This document shows, one piece after another, positions 1 through 9,240 of a stretch of DNA of 64,000 nt. The stretch covers positions 682,001 to 746,000 of the forward strand of contig NZ_CP095045.1 in the NCBI RefSeq assembly GCF_022919155.1, in the 5' to 3' direction. Each line of letters begins with the position of its first letter. The first letter of the stretch is position 1. Below the pieces are notes generated by a model, which did no database searches, was not told the origin of the DNA, and saw nothing but the letters and a program-made list of their open reading frames with translations. Both the position numbers and the translations under genes were made by a program. Source of the DNA: Leucobacter allii (lineage in GTDB: Bacteria > Actinomycetota > Actinomycetes > Actinomycetales > Microbacteriaceae).

Positions 1-2
1 GC

Positions 3-332
3 GCGACGGCTGCAGCAATTGGAGACGAGGACGTCGTCGATGCGGACTTGGCGATGCCCGCGCTCGTCCACGAGCCCCCACCGCGCGGCGTGCGGGATGA
101 CCCGGGATGGCCGGGGCTGAGTGCGACAGCGCTGAGCCAACGGCCACACCCCGGGTCTACGCAGGCTCTCGTGAGAATCGACAACGTGCCCATGGTGATT
201 CCGGTGCCGGACCAAGGGGAGGGCGAAGTGCAAGCCGACGCCGCGCGTGAAGCGTACACGCTGCGCTATGCACGTGCCGCGGCTGCGGGGCGTGCGGACG
301 ATCTGCCCTTGGGCCCGGAGGTCGCGGTCTAG
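3..332 (+). CDS. partial hypothetical protein, 3' end
   Basis: An open frame enters from the left edge and ends at a TAG at 330-332, giving at least 109 residues. I recognise no family. The C-terminal third (alternating charged and alanine-rich segments) has codon use compatible with a real gene, while the middle is proline/arginine rich and less convincing. An internal ATG at 48 is possible. Its stop overlaps the stop of the convergent gene on the other strand (shared CTAG). It could be the tail of a larger protein or a chance frame. Confidence 0.35.
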   Translation, partial: ATAAAIGDEDVVDADLAMPALVHEPPPRGVRDDPGWPGLSATALSQRPHPGSTQALVRIDNVPMVIPVPDQGEGEVQADAAREAYTLRYARAAAAGRADDLPLGPEVAV

Positions 333-865
333 CGGTTCACCGTCGTATCGGTGCGTGTGATCAGGTCTGCGTAAAGATCCTCCACTTCCCCGAGGGGAAG
401 CCCCGTGTCGTTCGACACCTCAGCGAGTGCGTGCCCCGCGGAGAGGCGACGGGTGGCTCGCTGGCGTCTCCCGTTCACCCAGCCGATGGACTGCAGCAGT
501 TCCTCCCCGGCTGTGCGGAGCAGGGACCGCTGCTCCGCAGTCCATGGTGCTGCGCGCGACGCGAATCCGCTTGTGAGTAGACCGCGGAGCTCTGAACCCA
601 TCAGCTCGCGCTGCTGATCGACGGTCGCTCCTCCGAGGCTTTCCTCTGGCACGCTGAGGTCGATGTCCAGGGCATCGCCGCGACGATCGAATCGCGTGAA
701 CGAGCGTCGATTCACCTCTGCGGGGAGCGAGCGTAGGCACAGCCCGAGTACGCCGTGGATGGACGGTGTCCGGCGAGCGAAAGTACCAGCCTGATCCTGG
801 AGCTCTTGGGCGAGCACCTCCAGATCGCCCAGGCGGCCGATATCAGTCGTCACCTCTAAGCGCAT
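329..865 (-). CDS. conserved hypothetical protein, possibly immunity-related
   Basis: The 178-residue product starts at the ATG at 865; the frame stays open upstream but that extension reads as arginine/proline-rich shadow of the next gene, so it was trimmed. No signal peptide or membrane segment is visible. The protein is charged and probably soluble, with a C-terminal segment (about residues 140-170) that could form a small helix-turn-helix or helical hairpin. It lies directly after a SUKH-like gene and a leucine-rich pseudogene on the same strand, a setting typical of immunity genes of polymorphic toxin systems, but no toxin gene is present. Function is unknown; the immunity link rests only on context. 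Confidence 0.6.
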   Translation of the reverse strand: MRLEVTTDIGRLGDLEVLAQELQDQAGTFARRTPSIHGVLGLCLRSLPAEVNRRSFTRFDRRGDALDIDLSVPEESLGGATVDQQRELMGSELRGLLTSGFASRAAPWTAEQRSLLRTAGEELLQSIGWVNGRRQRATRRLSAGHALAEVSNDTGLPLGEVEDLYADLITRTDTTVNR

Positions 866-915
866 TCCCTGAGCGTATACCCTCGTGTTGCAAGTGTCGC
901 GCCCACGAAATCGAG

Positions 916-1485
916 TTAGGCCGGAGCGTCGCGGATACCGGTGGCACCGAACAGCAATCCGTCGACGACGTGGTCCCGTCGGGCTGGCCATGCAATGATG
1001 TGCCTCAGCAGATGCTCGAAGTGGGAGAAGACGACAACGGCCTCCTCGAATTCTGGCTCTGCTCCGTGGACGACTGCTCCGTCGTCTCGCACTGCGAGGT
1101 ACTCGTATCCGCTGCGGACGGAGAGCAGGATGGGTAGGTGGCGCTTCCAGAAACGGGAGACCGCGGCCGCCTCGGCATCCGTCGTCGCAGCCAGGATGCT
1201 CAGTTGTTCGCACTCGTTCCACGCGAACGCATCCTCCGCGTCGGTCGAGTAGTCGGGGCGGGATAAGAACCACACGGTCTCGTCTGCATACGACAGCAGC
1301 GAGAACGAGGACACCCAGCGGATCACCGTTTCGGGTGCCGTGTGCAGCGCGGATGGAACATCGTCTCGCGTGGACAGTGGTGGCTCGTACACCCACCCGG
1401 ATTCCTGCAAGCGTCCGGCGGCCGTTCGGAAGAGTTCCGTCATGCTCCTCAGGTTATCGAGCAGTTGCTCTAGGCAGACGGTCAC
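916..1485 (-). CDS. SUKH/SMI1-KNR4-like immunity-type protein
   Basis: The 189-residue protein starts at a GTG (1485) that overlaps the stop of the upstream frame as GTGA, suggesting translational coupling; an ATG at 1443 is an alternative giving 175 residues. The central part has the SMI1/KNR4 (SUKH) pattern: a tryptophan- and aromatic-rich strand region, a WFLS-x-x-DY stretch, a short acidic FAWNE segment, FW-x-x-HLPILLSV, and a GYEYLA / EPEFEEA pair near the end. SUKH proteins are commonly immunity proteins against contact-dependent or polymorphic toxins, acting in the cytoplasm. No cognate toxin is visible here, so this is probably an orphan immunity gene. The family call is moderate and based on pattern only. 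Confidence 0.55.
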   Translation of the reverse strand: MTVCLEQLLDNLRSMTELFRTAAGRLQESGWVYEPPLSTRDDVPSALHTAPETVIRWVSSFSLLSYADETVWFLSRPDYSTDAEDAFAWNECEQLSILAATTDAEAAAVSRFWKRHLPILLSVRSGYEYLAVRDDGAVVHGAEPEFEEAVVVFSHFEHLLRHIIAWPARRDHVVDGLLFGATGIRDAPA

Positions 1486-2071
1486 GTGGTCGCGCCTGCG
1501 TTGGCCCATTCCAGTGTCGGCATCTTCGCCTCGATCGTATCGAGGCCGATGTTCCCGCATTCGGCCGGGGTGAGCCTGCGCAGCCGGGGGAGGGCATTGG
1601 TTGCGGCGAAGCCGGTGATCACCTTGCAGCACTGGATATTGACGATCTCGAGTCGCTGGAGAGCAGCAAACTCCGAGATGTGCCCCAGGGCGGTGGGATG
1701 CCTCAGCCGCACCGACTCCAACCGGGCACACGCGCTGATCCCGTCGAGACTCGTCAGCGCGCCCTGAGTCGGGAAGAGTGCACGTTCTCGATGCGGAAGG
1801 GGCGACCGACATGGAGCGTCTTCAGATTCGACACCACCACATCCGGCCGCAGCAGAGTCCGCCCGCTCACGTGCATCGAGAGCTCTTCCCGACTCCGGGG
1901 GGCTCCCTGCCGCAGCTGGGCGACGACGGTCGGGAGGATCCACCCGGGGCCGATGCTCAGGGATGTCAGGCTCGTCATCGCTGCGATGATTTCCGGGAGA
2001 CGGTCGATCGGGCCGTCAGTGGGAGGCGAAAAGCGCACATCCGACCGCAGGGCCGTACCGAAACGAGTCAC
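1482..2071 (-). pseudogene. leucine-rich-repeat-like protein, frameshifted
   Basis: Two overlapping frames together encode one protein of about 195 residues. The 5' frame (from ATG 2071, with the segment SLTSLSIGPGWILPTVVAQL) runs to a stop at 1754. The 3' frame carries the continuation (TSLDGISACARLESVRLRHP, then FAALQRLEIVNIQ) to the stop at 1482. Both halves show short leucine/isoleucine repeats like bacterial LRRs. The shift lies near 1757-1800 and is repaired by adding one base, so it could be a real deletion or a sequencing undercall. The downstream SUKH-like gene overlaps its stop codon. LRR proteins beside SUKH genes fit immunity islands, but the role is unknown. Confidence 0.55.
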
Positions 2072-2116
2072 AAATGCTCCTCCTTCCGCTACGGCCCGAT
2101 CGGTCGTCTCCTCTGC

Positions 2117-2578
2117 CTACGAAGTCGGCACTGCGTCGTAAACGATCCAGGTGGTGCGGGTTGCGAGGGTGTTGTAGAGCGCTTGGGCGGTGAGGTTGTC
2201 TTCAGCGGTCATCCACTGCACGAATGCGCGACCCTCGGCGTGCGCCATGTCGGTGAGTTTGCCGATGAGGGCGCGGCCGATACCCTTGCCCCGAGCCGCT
2301 GGTGCGGTGAAGAGGTCATCGAGGAAGATGCCGCTGGTCGCGGTATAGGGCGAGGCCATTCGCCGGTGATGCGCGAAGCCAAGGATCTCGCCATCGACTT
2401 CAGCGACGAGAGCGTTGCACTCGTGCTTCGGATCCATGAACCATCCCCAGGCGGTTGATACGACGTTTTCTGACTCCTCGAGCTTGTAGAAGATGCGATA
2501 GGCGCGGAACAGCTCGCGCCAGCGCTGCTCGTCGGCGGGTGCGAGGAAACGGATGGTTGGGGCGGTGGTTGATGCCAT
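2117..2578 (-). CDS. GNAT family N-acetyltransferase
   Basis: The 153-residue protein has the single-domain layout of the GNAT superfamily, which transfers an acetyl group from acetyl-CoA to an amine. The acetyl-CoA pyrophosphate-binding motif A is clear: RGKGIG at residues 96-101, preceded by the beta-4 strand IFLDDLFTAP and followed by a helix. Motif B corresponds to the ALYNTLATR stretch near the C terminus. The length is normal for the family. The ATG at 2578 begins directly at the conserved N-terminal strand (TIRFLAPAD). The substrate cannot be read from sequence. It lies 45 bases before the LRR-like pseudogene and in the same direction. Confidence 0.9.
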   Translation of the reverse strand: MASTTAPTIRFLAPADEQRWRELFRAYRIFYKLEESENVVSTAWGWFMDPKHECNALVAEVDGEILGFAHHRRMASPYTATSGIFLDDLFTAPAARGKGIGRALIGKLTDMAHAEGRAFVQWMTAEDNLTAQALYNTLATRTTWIVYDAVPTS

Positions 2579-2639
2579 GAATGGCTCCTTTTCTGTGAGG
2601 GGTGGGTGACGCGTCGGAGAAGAGGGGAACCGCGAACCG

Positions 2640-2945
2640 CTACCGGGAAGGCACTGCCGTCCGTGGTGAAGCGGCCGCGTCGGTGCGAGGAGCCCCCAGG
2701 CGGACGGCGCCGACGCCGAGGAGCACGATGCCGGACAAGGTGACGGCGAGAGCGGAGTTCAGGAGCGCGATGGCGGCGATCACGGATACGGCTCTTGTCG
2801 AGATCGCCTGGAACCCGGCCGCGAGCACGCTACCGAAGGAACCCACGAGCAGGTACGCGATTCTGCCTGAGAGCCCGCCGATGTACCGCTTGGTTGCCAC
2901 CGTGACGTGATGAGCGCCGAGTCGACGGTAACGCACTTGCCGCAT
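2640..2945 (-). CDS. small membrane protein divergent from MocR regulator
   Basis: A 101-residue product with two or three hydrophobic segments (about residues 27-50 and 53-82) and a charged C-terminal tail. It is transcribed divergently from the MocR-type regulator, with only 26 bases between the two start codons. MocR regulators commonly control the divergently transcribed neighbour, so this gene may be the target. No family was recognised; a GTG at codon 16 is an alternative start that would leave more room for the shared promoter. Confidence 0.5.
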   Translation of the reverse strand: MRQVRYRRLGAHHVTVATKRYIGGLSGRIAYLLVGSFGSVLAAGFQAISTRAVSVIAAIALLNSALAVTLSGIVLLGVGAVRLGAPRTDAAASPRTAVPSR

Positions 2946-2986
2946 TGCGAGTAACGTTATCTAATAGCTTCATGTCATACGATAAC
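2937..2986 (+). promoter_or_regulatory. putative MocR promoter and inverted-repeat operator
   Basis: TTGCCG at 2937-2942 and TATCTA at 2959-2964 are 16 bases apart, and the predicted transcription start would fall at or next to the ATG at 2972, so the mRNA may be leaderless. An inverted repeat GTTATC (2956-2961) / GATAAC (2981-2986) straddles the start and could be an operator for autoregulation. Both are inferred by eye. Confidence 0.35.
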
Positions 2987-4350
2987 AGGTCATCGACGAT
3001 AGCGGCGCGCCTTCGGCAGCAGATCGTGAACATGGCCCCGGGTGAGAAGCTCCCTGGCGTGCGGGAGTTGTCGAAGCAATACCAGGCGAGCGCTGCAACC
3101 GTCTCTGCTGCGCTCGCCGAGTTGAACGCGCTCGGGCTCGTGCGTGCCGAGCCCGGACGCGGCACGTTCGTGACGGCTCGTGAACGTCTGACTGAACCGG
3201 ACTACGCCTGGCAGTCGCAAGCGCTCGGCCGGGCACGGGTAGACGCTGATCGGGCCTCCCGGCTCGGCGGCTACGGCACCCCGAGCATCTTCCGCTGTCC
3301 TGGGGGTACCTCGCGCCGGAGTTGGTGCCCGCCGAGGAACTGCAGCGGATCGGTGCGCGGGCGGCGAAGAGCAGCCGCGCTTGGGGCATGGCCTCTCCGG
3401 CGGGAGTGCCTGAACTCCGTCGGGTGCTCGCAGCGGAGTACCGTGCGGACGTGAACGACGTACTCGTGGTGTCAGGCGGGCAGCAGGGGCTCGTGTTCGT
3501 CATGCGCACCCTCGCCGAGCCAGGCGCGACACTCATCACCGAGAGCCCGAGCTATCCCGGAGCGATCCTCGCCGCCCAAAGCGCAGGTTTGGATATTGCT
3601 TCGGTGCCCTCCGATGAGCACGGCGTCATCATCGAACGCCTCGCCGACGAACTCGACCGCACGAAAGCCCGCCTGGTCTATCTGCAACCCAGCTACGCCA
3701 ACCCGACCGGCGCCGTGCTGGCCCAAGAACGCCGCGCGCAAGTCATCGAACTCGCGGCACGTCACGGGGCGTTCGTTGTCGAGGATGACTGGGCGAGGCA
3801 CCTCGGGTTCGAGGGCACCGCACCAGGCCCGCTCTTCACCGACGATCCCCACGGGCACGTCGTTACCGTCATGACGCTCTCGAAGCCCGTATCGCCGGGC
3901 CTGCGTCTCGGTGCAATCGTCGCCCGGGGCCCCGCCGGTGAGCGCCTGCGAGCATCGCGCACGGCGGATGACCTCTGCGTTGCGCCGCTCGTGCAGGAGA
4001 TCGCCCTCTCGTTTCTGACCTCAAGCATCTGGCCTCGTCATCTGAAACGTCTTCGCAGTGAACTCACTGCACGCAGAGATGCCCTCATAGCCGCCTTGCA
4101 CTCGATGCTGCCAGAGGTGCGGGTCGCAAGAGTTCCGAGGGGCGGCATTCACCTGTGGGCTAGGCTTCCGCACGGCACCGATACCCGGCAGTTCTGCGCC
4201 GCAGCAGACAGGGCCGGGGTGCTCGTCGGTGACGGCCGCCACTTCTTCGTCGATGAGGCCCCCGCACCCTTCCTGCGGTTCTCGTTCGGCGCTGCGACAG
4301 AGGCGCAGATCGTTGAGGGAATCAGAAGAATCGCTCTCCCTCCCGCCTGA
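2972..4350 (+). pseudogene. MocR/PdxR-type GntR-aminotransferase regulator, frameshifted
   Basis: The 5' frame encodes a GntR-type winged HTH (GVRELSKQYQASAATVSAAL, then the wing GRGTFV) and a linker. The 3' frame encodes a fold-type I aminotransferase domain: the entry motif PLSWGYLAPEL before 3322, SGGQQGL, an NPTG motif, VVEDDW, and the PLP lysine in TLSKPVSPG (codon at about 3883). This is the domain order of MocR regulators, which sense PLP or amino compounds and act on nearby genes. The two halves are out of frame; the switch lies near 3230-3290 and is repaired by adding one base. If the shift is real the gene is dead; if it is a base-calling error the product is about 458 residues and intact. 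Confidence 0.8.
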
Positions 4351-4469
4351 TGCGACGGTTCCGGCGCTGGGGTCGCGTCGTTCGCCGTCGAGCAGCTCCT
4401 GCGGGGGACGTGGTGTCGGTGGAACACCTGCAACATCCCATCGACATGCGCCGAGACCCAGCGAGCGGT

Positions 4470-4830
4470 GATTCGCCTGGACGCACCTACCCGGTCTGTT
4501 CGACTCTGAAGCCGGCGTCGGCGAGGTGGGCGGTGGCCGCGCCGGCGTACTGGCCCTGATCGCCGACGCGCATTATGCGGCGTTTACGGAGGCGATGGAG
4601 TTCATGGAACGCGAGGTCGCCGCGACCCGTGTCGGATCGACCGGCGCGGATGGGGAGCGATTGCGCAGGTTGAGACCGTCGGCATCGCGGCGGCCGTCCA
4701 CGATCTGACTCCCGCGCTTGCGGCCCCCATCTGCGCAGGCGCGCTGTCGTGCGGAGCAGGGTGAAGACCGTGCTCGATGCGAAACGGCGAGCACGGAAGG
4801 ATGGCCGGGATCGGAACCCGATCGGGGTGT
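4470..4830 (+). pseudogene. TrwC/MobF-type conjugative relaxase remnant
   Basis: Four short in-order segments in different frames spell out the core of a MobF relaxase: STLKPASARWAVA (about 4496-4535, family TFSxPKSxSxLWA), then IADAHYAAFTEAMEFMEREV and AATRVGSTGADG (to about 4655), then IAQVETVGIAAAV (from about 4660), then VKTVLDAKRRARKDGR (to about 4815, family VKTVLDGKWR). Each transition needs one extra base. The metal-binding HxH triad region is eroded (LRRRAVV where the family has LHTHVV), and no start or ATPase/helicase half is present. Relaxases nick the transfer origin of conjugative plasmids and ICEs, so this is a relic of a mobile element. Confidence 0.6.
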
Positions 4831-5522
4831 TCGCCACGGCACCTGCAAGAGCTCGTGCTCCAGTTCACGTCGGAGCCTCTCTCGCTTCCGGCGGCCTCCG
4901 CAGGAGCGCGGGACGAGTCCGGGAGCGGGCCGCCGACGGCTCCCGTCTCGGCCCGGGCGGCGACTCGAGGAACGAACATAGTGGGCCACATAGTGACACG
5001 CTCGTGGGCGAGTTTCAGCGTGCCTTCATGCATCGGTCCCGCGGGACGCCGTGGAACGGTGCCCTGCTTGCTCTATCTGGGGTCCTGTGCGGCGCAAACG
5101 CTCCATTCCCTCCGACTGGCTCGTGGGGTCTGCGGGCAACTGGCTCGCGAGATTCGCGGCTTCGTCCAGTTGCCCGTGGTCGAAGTGCAGGTGGCCCGTG
5201 GGCTTCTCGATCGAGGCGGGCACGAGGACGCTCGGCAACGGGAGCCCCGCGCTCCTGGGCACGCTGAGAGGGGTCCGTACCCGCGTCAGTCTCGAGGTAG
5301 ATGAAGTGCGTCGGTTTCACCGAGGCCACAGTCGCATCGTATGCGAGCCGGCACCGGGCCTCCCCCGAGCTTTCTCTCGGTATGTGCGAACGGCGTTTGG
5401 TGCATGCGGTGAACGAGCAGCCCTGCGGCAATATGGATGGCGTAGCGCTGCGCGCGGATCTGCGAACCCCCTGAACCTCCGGTCGTTCCGCTGAGCCATT
5501 TCATCGGACTGCGCAGACCCGA
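4831..5522. other. stretch without a recognisable gene
   Basis: Several short frames exist on both strands, but none has a recognisable domain, a convincing start or consistent codon use. A minus-strand frame around 5026-5262 (containing HLHFDHGQLDEAANLASQL) and another around 4870-5033 look partly coding-like and may be further debris of the decayed mobile element. I see no hairpin, repeat or RNA gene here. Confidence 0.4.
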
Positions 5523-5933
5523 CTATGCGATGCTTCGTGCGAGCTTGTAGGCCTTGCGTCTCATGAGTCGACGGTCGATGATCAGTCCCATGAATATCCA
5601 TCCGCCGAGCGCGGTGATGAGCCAGACGATCACGGGGGCCAGAAGCCAAGTCGGCAGCCCGTGAAGTTTCAGGCCGCCCGGAGCCCAGGTCGCGATCCAG
5701 AGTGAGAGGCAGGTCGCGACGAGTCCGACGCCTCCCGCAAGCGAGGCGGCGTATCGTTGAGCGACGGAGAGCACAAACGGCCCGAGAACGGCGTGTGCGA
5801 GGGTGAACACCCCGAGCGCGATGAAGAAACCCGACAGGCTGAGTCCGACGTCTGGGAGCGCGACGTGGATTACGATGAGCGCGATCGCTCCGAGTACGAG
5901 TTGGATGAGGATATGGCAGAGGAATCTGATCAT
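5523..5933 (-). CDS. four-helix small membrane protein
   Basis: The 136-residue product starting at the ATG at 5933 has about four hydrophobic segments (roughly residues 5-25, 30-55, 60-80 and 95-118) and a short basic tail rich in arginine and lysine, the layout of actinobacterial four-TM phage-holin-superfamily-like or DUF proteins. The frame is open further upstream but that part lacks membrane character, and the ATG sits exactly at the first helix. It follows the LuxR-type regulator by 46 bases on the same strand and may be co-transcribed. Specific function unknown. Confidence 0.65.
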   Translation of the reverse strand: MIRFLCHILIQLVLGAIALIVIHVALPDVGLSLSGFFIALGVFTLAHAVLGPFVLSVAQRYAASLAGGVGLVATCLSLWIATWAPGGLKLHGLPTWLLAPVIVWLITALGGWIFMGLIIDRRLMRRKAYKLARSIA

Positions 5934-5979
5934 TCTTGGGCCTCGGGTCGAGAGTCGCCGGAGTAGGGAAGCGCGAGCG

Positions 5980-7455
5980 CTAATTCTGGTCGGCCATATG
6001 GACGGCGGCACGACGTGATACGACGCCGAGCTTGCGGTAGATCGATCGAATGTGAGATTTCACTGTCGGATAGGCGACGCCGAGGTGGGTTGCGATCTCT
6101 TCGGCCGTCATCGTGGTGCGCAGGCATGCCAGAACGTTCTGCTCCCGGTCGGTGAGAATACCGGCGACAGCAGTGCTGTGGAGGCCCCGCTTCTCGAGGA
6201 CCGCGTGCAGAAAATCCTGGTGTTTCGAACCCCAGTGGGCGTGTGCGCCGAGCAGATCGCCGATGATCGGATCATCGGTGAGGAAGGGAGCGAGGACGCG
6301 TTCCGCCGTCGCGTGCTCGAGCGCATGCTCGAGTTGTTCGTGCGCCTGCTCGCCTCGTCCGGCCGCGGAGTGCAGCGCCGCCGATGTGACGAGAGTGCTG
6401 ACACGGGCATATCTGGGCAACCCGGCCGCCGCGGCGAGACGGAACGCCTGACCCGACATGCCCGGCTCTCCGATCGCGCGATACAGCTCTGCGAGAACGG
6501 CATGAGCGACCGCGGCGCCGGTGCGGGTCAGTGCGGGAGCGGCGAGCGCCCGCGCTCGCTCGTCCTGGCCTTGCACGTGGGCGAGCCAGGCTGATGCGGC
6601 TCGGCGAAGCGTGTCCCACGGGATGCCGTGCTTGTCGGTCTTGCTGATGCCTTGGAGCAGGGCCGTAGCCGCGTAGTAGCGTTCCTCGCGTTTCAAGGCG
6701 ACGATGCTCATCACGTAGTACAGCCGCGCGAGTGCTTCGAAGTTGTTGCCGGGGCTTTCCTCCACGACCATAGTTTCGAGTAATGCGGCGGCCACCTCGA
6801 AGTCACCGCGCCAGTAAGCGATGCACCCTCGGTTCGCAGCGGGGAGGCCGCCCTCGAAACGATCCCAGTCGGATTCCTCGGACCCCCGGGGCAGGGCGTC
6901 GAGGACCAGCTCGGCTTCGGAGAAGAGGCCCGCCTGGGTGAGAGCGAACGCGAGATTACCCAAGGCGAGTCGGCGGGTCTCGGCATGACCGTGCAGCTCC
7001 GCCTCTGCCACTGCGGAGCGCAGGATCGCGATGGCCCGGGCGAAGTCCCTGCGGAGTCTGACCTCCGTCCAGCCGAGCAGAAACAGCGCCGACGCGTAGT
7101 CGTCGTCGGGGCCGCACCGAGCGAGGGCATCGTGCGCGCGGTCGGCGGCTGCGGCTTTCGAAGCGGCATCCGGGGCGAGAAGGAGGTCCGTGAAACAGGC
7201 TACGAAGTCCTCGTCGGCGAGGCGGAGACCCTGTCCACGCAGGTACTGCGCACCGTAGGAGTCACCCGAGAGGTCGCGGCAGCAGGCTCGGATGAGCAGG
7301 ATATGCGGGTCATGCGGATCGGGATAGATCACGCACAGTTGCTCGAGCTCACCGGTGTGAGACTCGATGATCAAGCGCAGCCAGTTCCTGCGCAGCAGAA
7401 CGCCCGCAGCATCCGGCGTTGCTGAGGCCAGCGCCCCGCGAATGGCATTGATCAT
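5980..7455 (-). CDS. LuxR-family transcriptional regulator with TPR-like sensor
   Basis: The 491-residue protein ends with a clear LuxR/FixJ-type helix-turn-helix at about residues 428-485: LTDREQNVLACL, then TAEEIATHLGVAYPTVKSHI and the RSIYRKLGV recognition end. The preceding 400 residues are alpha-helical with repeated alanine/leucine patterns like the TPR region of MalT/LAL regulators, but no Walker A site is present, so it is a LAL-like protein without the ATPase. It lies divergent from the SulP operon. A perfect palindrome at 7505-7527 sits between them, and a near-identical one precedes the arylsulfatase at 14.3 kb. The likely job is local control of this sulfate/membrane block; the signal is unknown. 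Confidence 0.85.
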   Translation of the reverse strand: MINAIRGALASATPDAAGVLLRRNWLRLIIESHTGELEQLCVIYPDPHDPHILLIRACCRDLSGDSYGAQYLRGQGLRLADEDFVACFTDLLLAPDAASKAAAADRAHDALARCGPDDDYASALFLLGWTEVRLRRDFARAIAILRSAVAEAELHGHAETRRLALGNLAFALTQAGLFSEAELVLDALPRGSEESDWDRFEGGLPAANRGCIAYWRGDFEVAAALLETMVVEESPGNNFEALARLYYVMSIVALKREERYYAATALLQGISKTDKHGIPWDTLRRAASAWLAHVQGQDERARALAAPALTRTGAAVAHAVLAELYRAIGEPGMSGQAFRLAAAAGLPRYARVSTLVTSAALHSAAGRGEQAHEQLEHALEHATAERVLAPFLTDDPIIGDLLGAHAHWGSKHQDFLHAVLEKRGLHSTAVAGILTDREQNVLACLRTTMTAEEIATHLGVAYPTVKSHIRSIYRKLGVVSRRAAVHMADQN

Positions 7456-7504
7456 GGTTCAAAGGTAGTGGGGCCAAGCGCTCGGCGGATGGATCTCTCA
7501 GCTG

Positions 7505-7527
7505 CTCTCATCCCCAGAGGATGAGAG
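7505..7527. promoter_or_regulatory. palindromic operator in front of SulP operon
   Basis: CTCTCATCC (7505-7513), spacer CCAGA, GGATGAGAG (7519-7527): perfect 9-base arms. It lies in the 108-base gap between the divergent luxR-type and SulP genes. A second copy with the same core and the same AGA spacer end occurs at 14273-14295. The adjacent LuxR-type protein is the obvious candidate binder. Confidence 0.7.
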
Positions 7528-7563
7528 CGGCGTTTTCGAGTGCGGCAGTCGGAAATGCTTGCG

Positions 7564-9240
7564 ATGATGAATCGTTTACTGCCCGGCCTGAGCCGCCGGA
7601 GTCTCTGTCGTGAGCTTCTCGCGGGAGTCACGTTGATTGCGATCGCGATTCCGATCAATATCGGGTACGCGCAGATCGCAGGGTTGCCGCCGACCGCCGG
7701 CTTGTACGCGCTCGTGCTGCCGACGATCGTGTGGGTATTCCTTACGTCGTCGCGGCAGCTCATCGCCTCGCCCGACGCATCGGCGGCCGCGCTGGTGGCG
7801 GCCTCCGTCGGTGGGCTCGCCGCCGCCGGCTCACAGAATTATGCCACGATGGCACTCGCCCAGGCCATCATCTGCGGAGTGCTGTTTCTCGCGATGGCGG
7901 TGCTCAAACTGGGGTTTCTCGCGAGCTTCCTCTCCCGCCCGATCCTGATCGGCTTCGTCGCCGGACTTGCCCTCGACGTGTTCGTCTCGCAGGTGGCGAA
8001 GATGCTCGGAGTCCACATCGACTCTGGGAACGGGTTCACCGAGAAGCTCGCTCAGACGTTCACGGGGCTCGGCACATTGAACCCGTGGTCCCTGATGATT
8101 TCGTCATGCGCGATCGCGATCCTGCTGCTCGGGCGTCGGCTCCTCCCCGTCGTGCCCTGGGCGCTCGTCGTACTGGTAGTCGCGACGGGCGCTGTCGCGG
8201 TCACCCACGCCGATGCCGCTGGGGTGAAGGTGCTGGGCGAGGTGCCCGCCGGCCCACCGGTACTGACCTGGCCGGTGATCGACTGGCAGCACTGGCTGGC
8301 GCTTGTGCCTTCGGCAATCGCGCTGACGATGGTCGCGACAGCCGAGGGACTGCTCGTGTCCCGTTCATACGGTGAGAAGCACCGTTACCCGACGAACGCG
8401 AACCGGGACCTGCTCGCGTTCGGCGCCGCCAACATCGCCGCCGGCGCGTCCGGTTCGTTCTCGGTCGGAGCATCGACGAGTCGGACCGCGGCGATGGATG
8501 AGACGGGATCACGCACTCAGTTGCCGTCGCTCATCCTGGCTGCGGGTACGATCCTGCTGTTGCTGTTCGGCACCGCGCTCCTCGCTGAGATCCCGTCTCC
8601 GGCAATCGGCGCGATCGTCGCCGTCGCCGTCCTTCCGCTCTTCGGGCTTGACGAGTTCCGCGAACTGTGGCGGTTGTCACGGTTCGAGTTCTGGATCGGG
8701 ATTTCGTGCCTCGTGGCCACGGTACTGGTCGGCGCGATCGCAGGCATCGTGGTCGCATTCGTACTGGCACTCGTCAACCTTGCCCGTCGGGCGGCGAGCC
8801 CGGCGATCGACGTGCTCGCCGAGGACGACGACCCCGCCGCGTCCCTCCTGGATGGCGCCCCGAGCGGCACGGTGACGGCGGGCGGAGTGATCGTGGTACG
8901 GATGGCGGCACCGCTCTTCTTCGCGAACGGAGCGGTGTTCGCGAACGCTGTGCAGCACGCGATCGAAGCGGTGGGAAGCGATAGCGTGCACCACCTCGTC
9001 GTCGACATGGAGGCGATCACCGACGTCGATGTCACGGGCGCCGGAGCGTTCAGCGGGCTCAGGAGCTGGCTTTCGGGAGAACGCATCAGTCTCGCCTTCA
9101 GTCGTGTCAGGCCCGGTGAGCGCATTCGCCTCACCCGCTTCGACATCATTCGGGACGGCGATCCCGTCTATGACACGAACCGCGCCGCGGTCCAGTCCCT
9201 CAGGGCGTCGGCGAACCAGACACCTGAAGGGAGCCGATAG
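7564..9240 (+). CDS. SulP family anion transporter with STAS domain
   Basis: This roughly 558-residue protein has 10-12 membrane segments and a C-terminal STAS domain, the layout of SulP/SLC26 carriers, which move sulfate, bicarbonate or related anions across the cytoplasmic membrane. The N-terminal signature is visible (AIPINIGYAQIAGLPPTAGL, family PxxxAYAxxAGLPP), as are the conserved SxSRTA-like GASTSRTAAMDETGSRTQL segment in the second half and the STAS beta strand VVDMEAITDVDVTGAGAF. A start at 7564 is chosen because GGAA lies 9 bases upstream; GTG 7540 and ATG 7555 are alternatives. The stop codon shares one base with the start of the next gene. Substrate not provable, but the nearby sulfatase makes sulfate plausible. 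Confidence 0.88.
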   Translation: MMNRLLPGLSRRSLCRELLAGVTLIAIAIPINIGYAQIAGLPPTAGLYALVLPTIVWVFLTSSRQLIASPDASAAALVAASVGGLAAAGSQNYATMALAQAIICGVLFLAMAVLKLGFLASFLSRPILIGFVAGLALDVFVSQVAKMLGVHIDSGNGFTEKLAQTFTGLGTLNPWSLMISSCAIAILLLGRRLLPVVPWALVVLVVATGAVAVTHADAAGVKVLGEVPAGPPVLTWPVIDWQHWLALVPSAIALTMVATAEGLLVSRSYGEKHRYPTNANRDLLAFGAANIAAGASGSFSVGASTSRTAAMDETGSRTQLPSLILAAGTILLLLFGTALLAEIPSPAIGAIVAVAVLPLFGLDEFRELWRLSRFEFWIGISCLVATVLVGAIAGIVVAFVLALVNLARRAASPAIDVLAEDDDPAASLLDGAPSGTVTAGGVIVVRMAAPLFFANGAVFANAVQHAIEAVGSDSVHHLVVDMEAITDVDVTGAGAFSGLRSWLSGERISLAFSRVRPGERIRLTRFDIIRDGDPVYDTNRAAVQSLRASANQTPEGSR

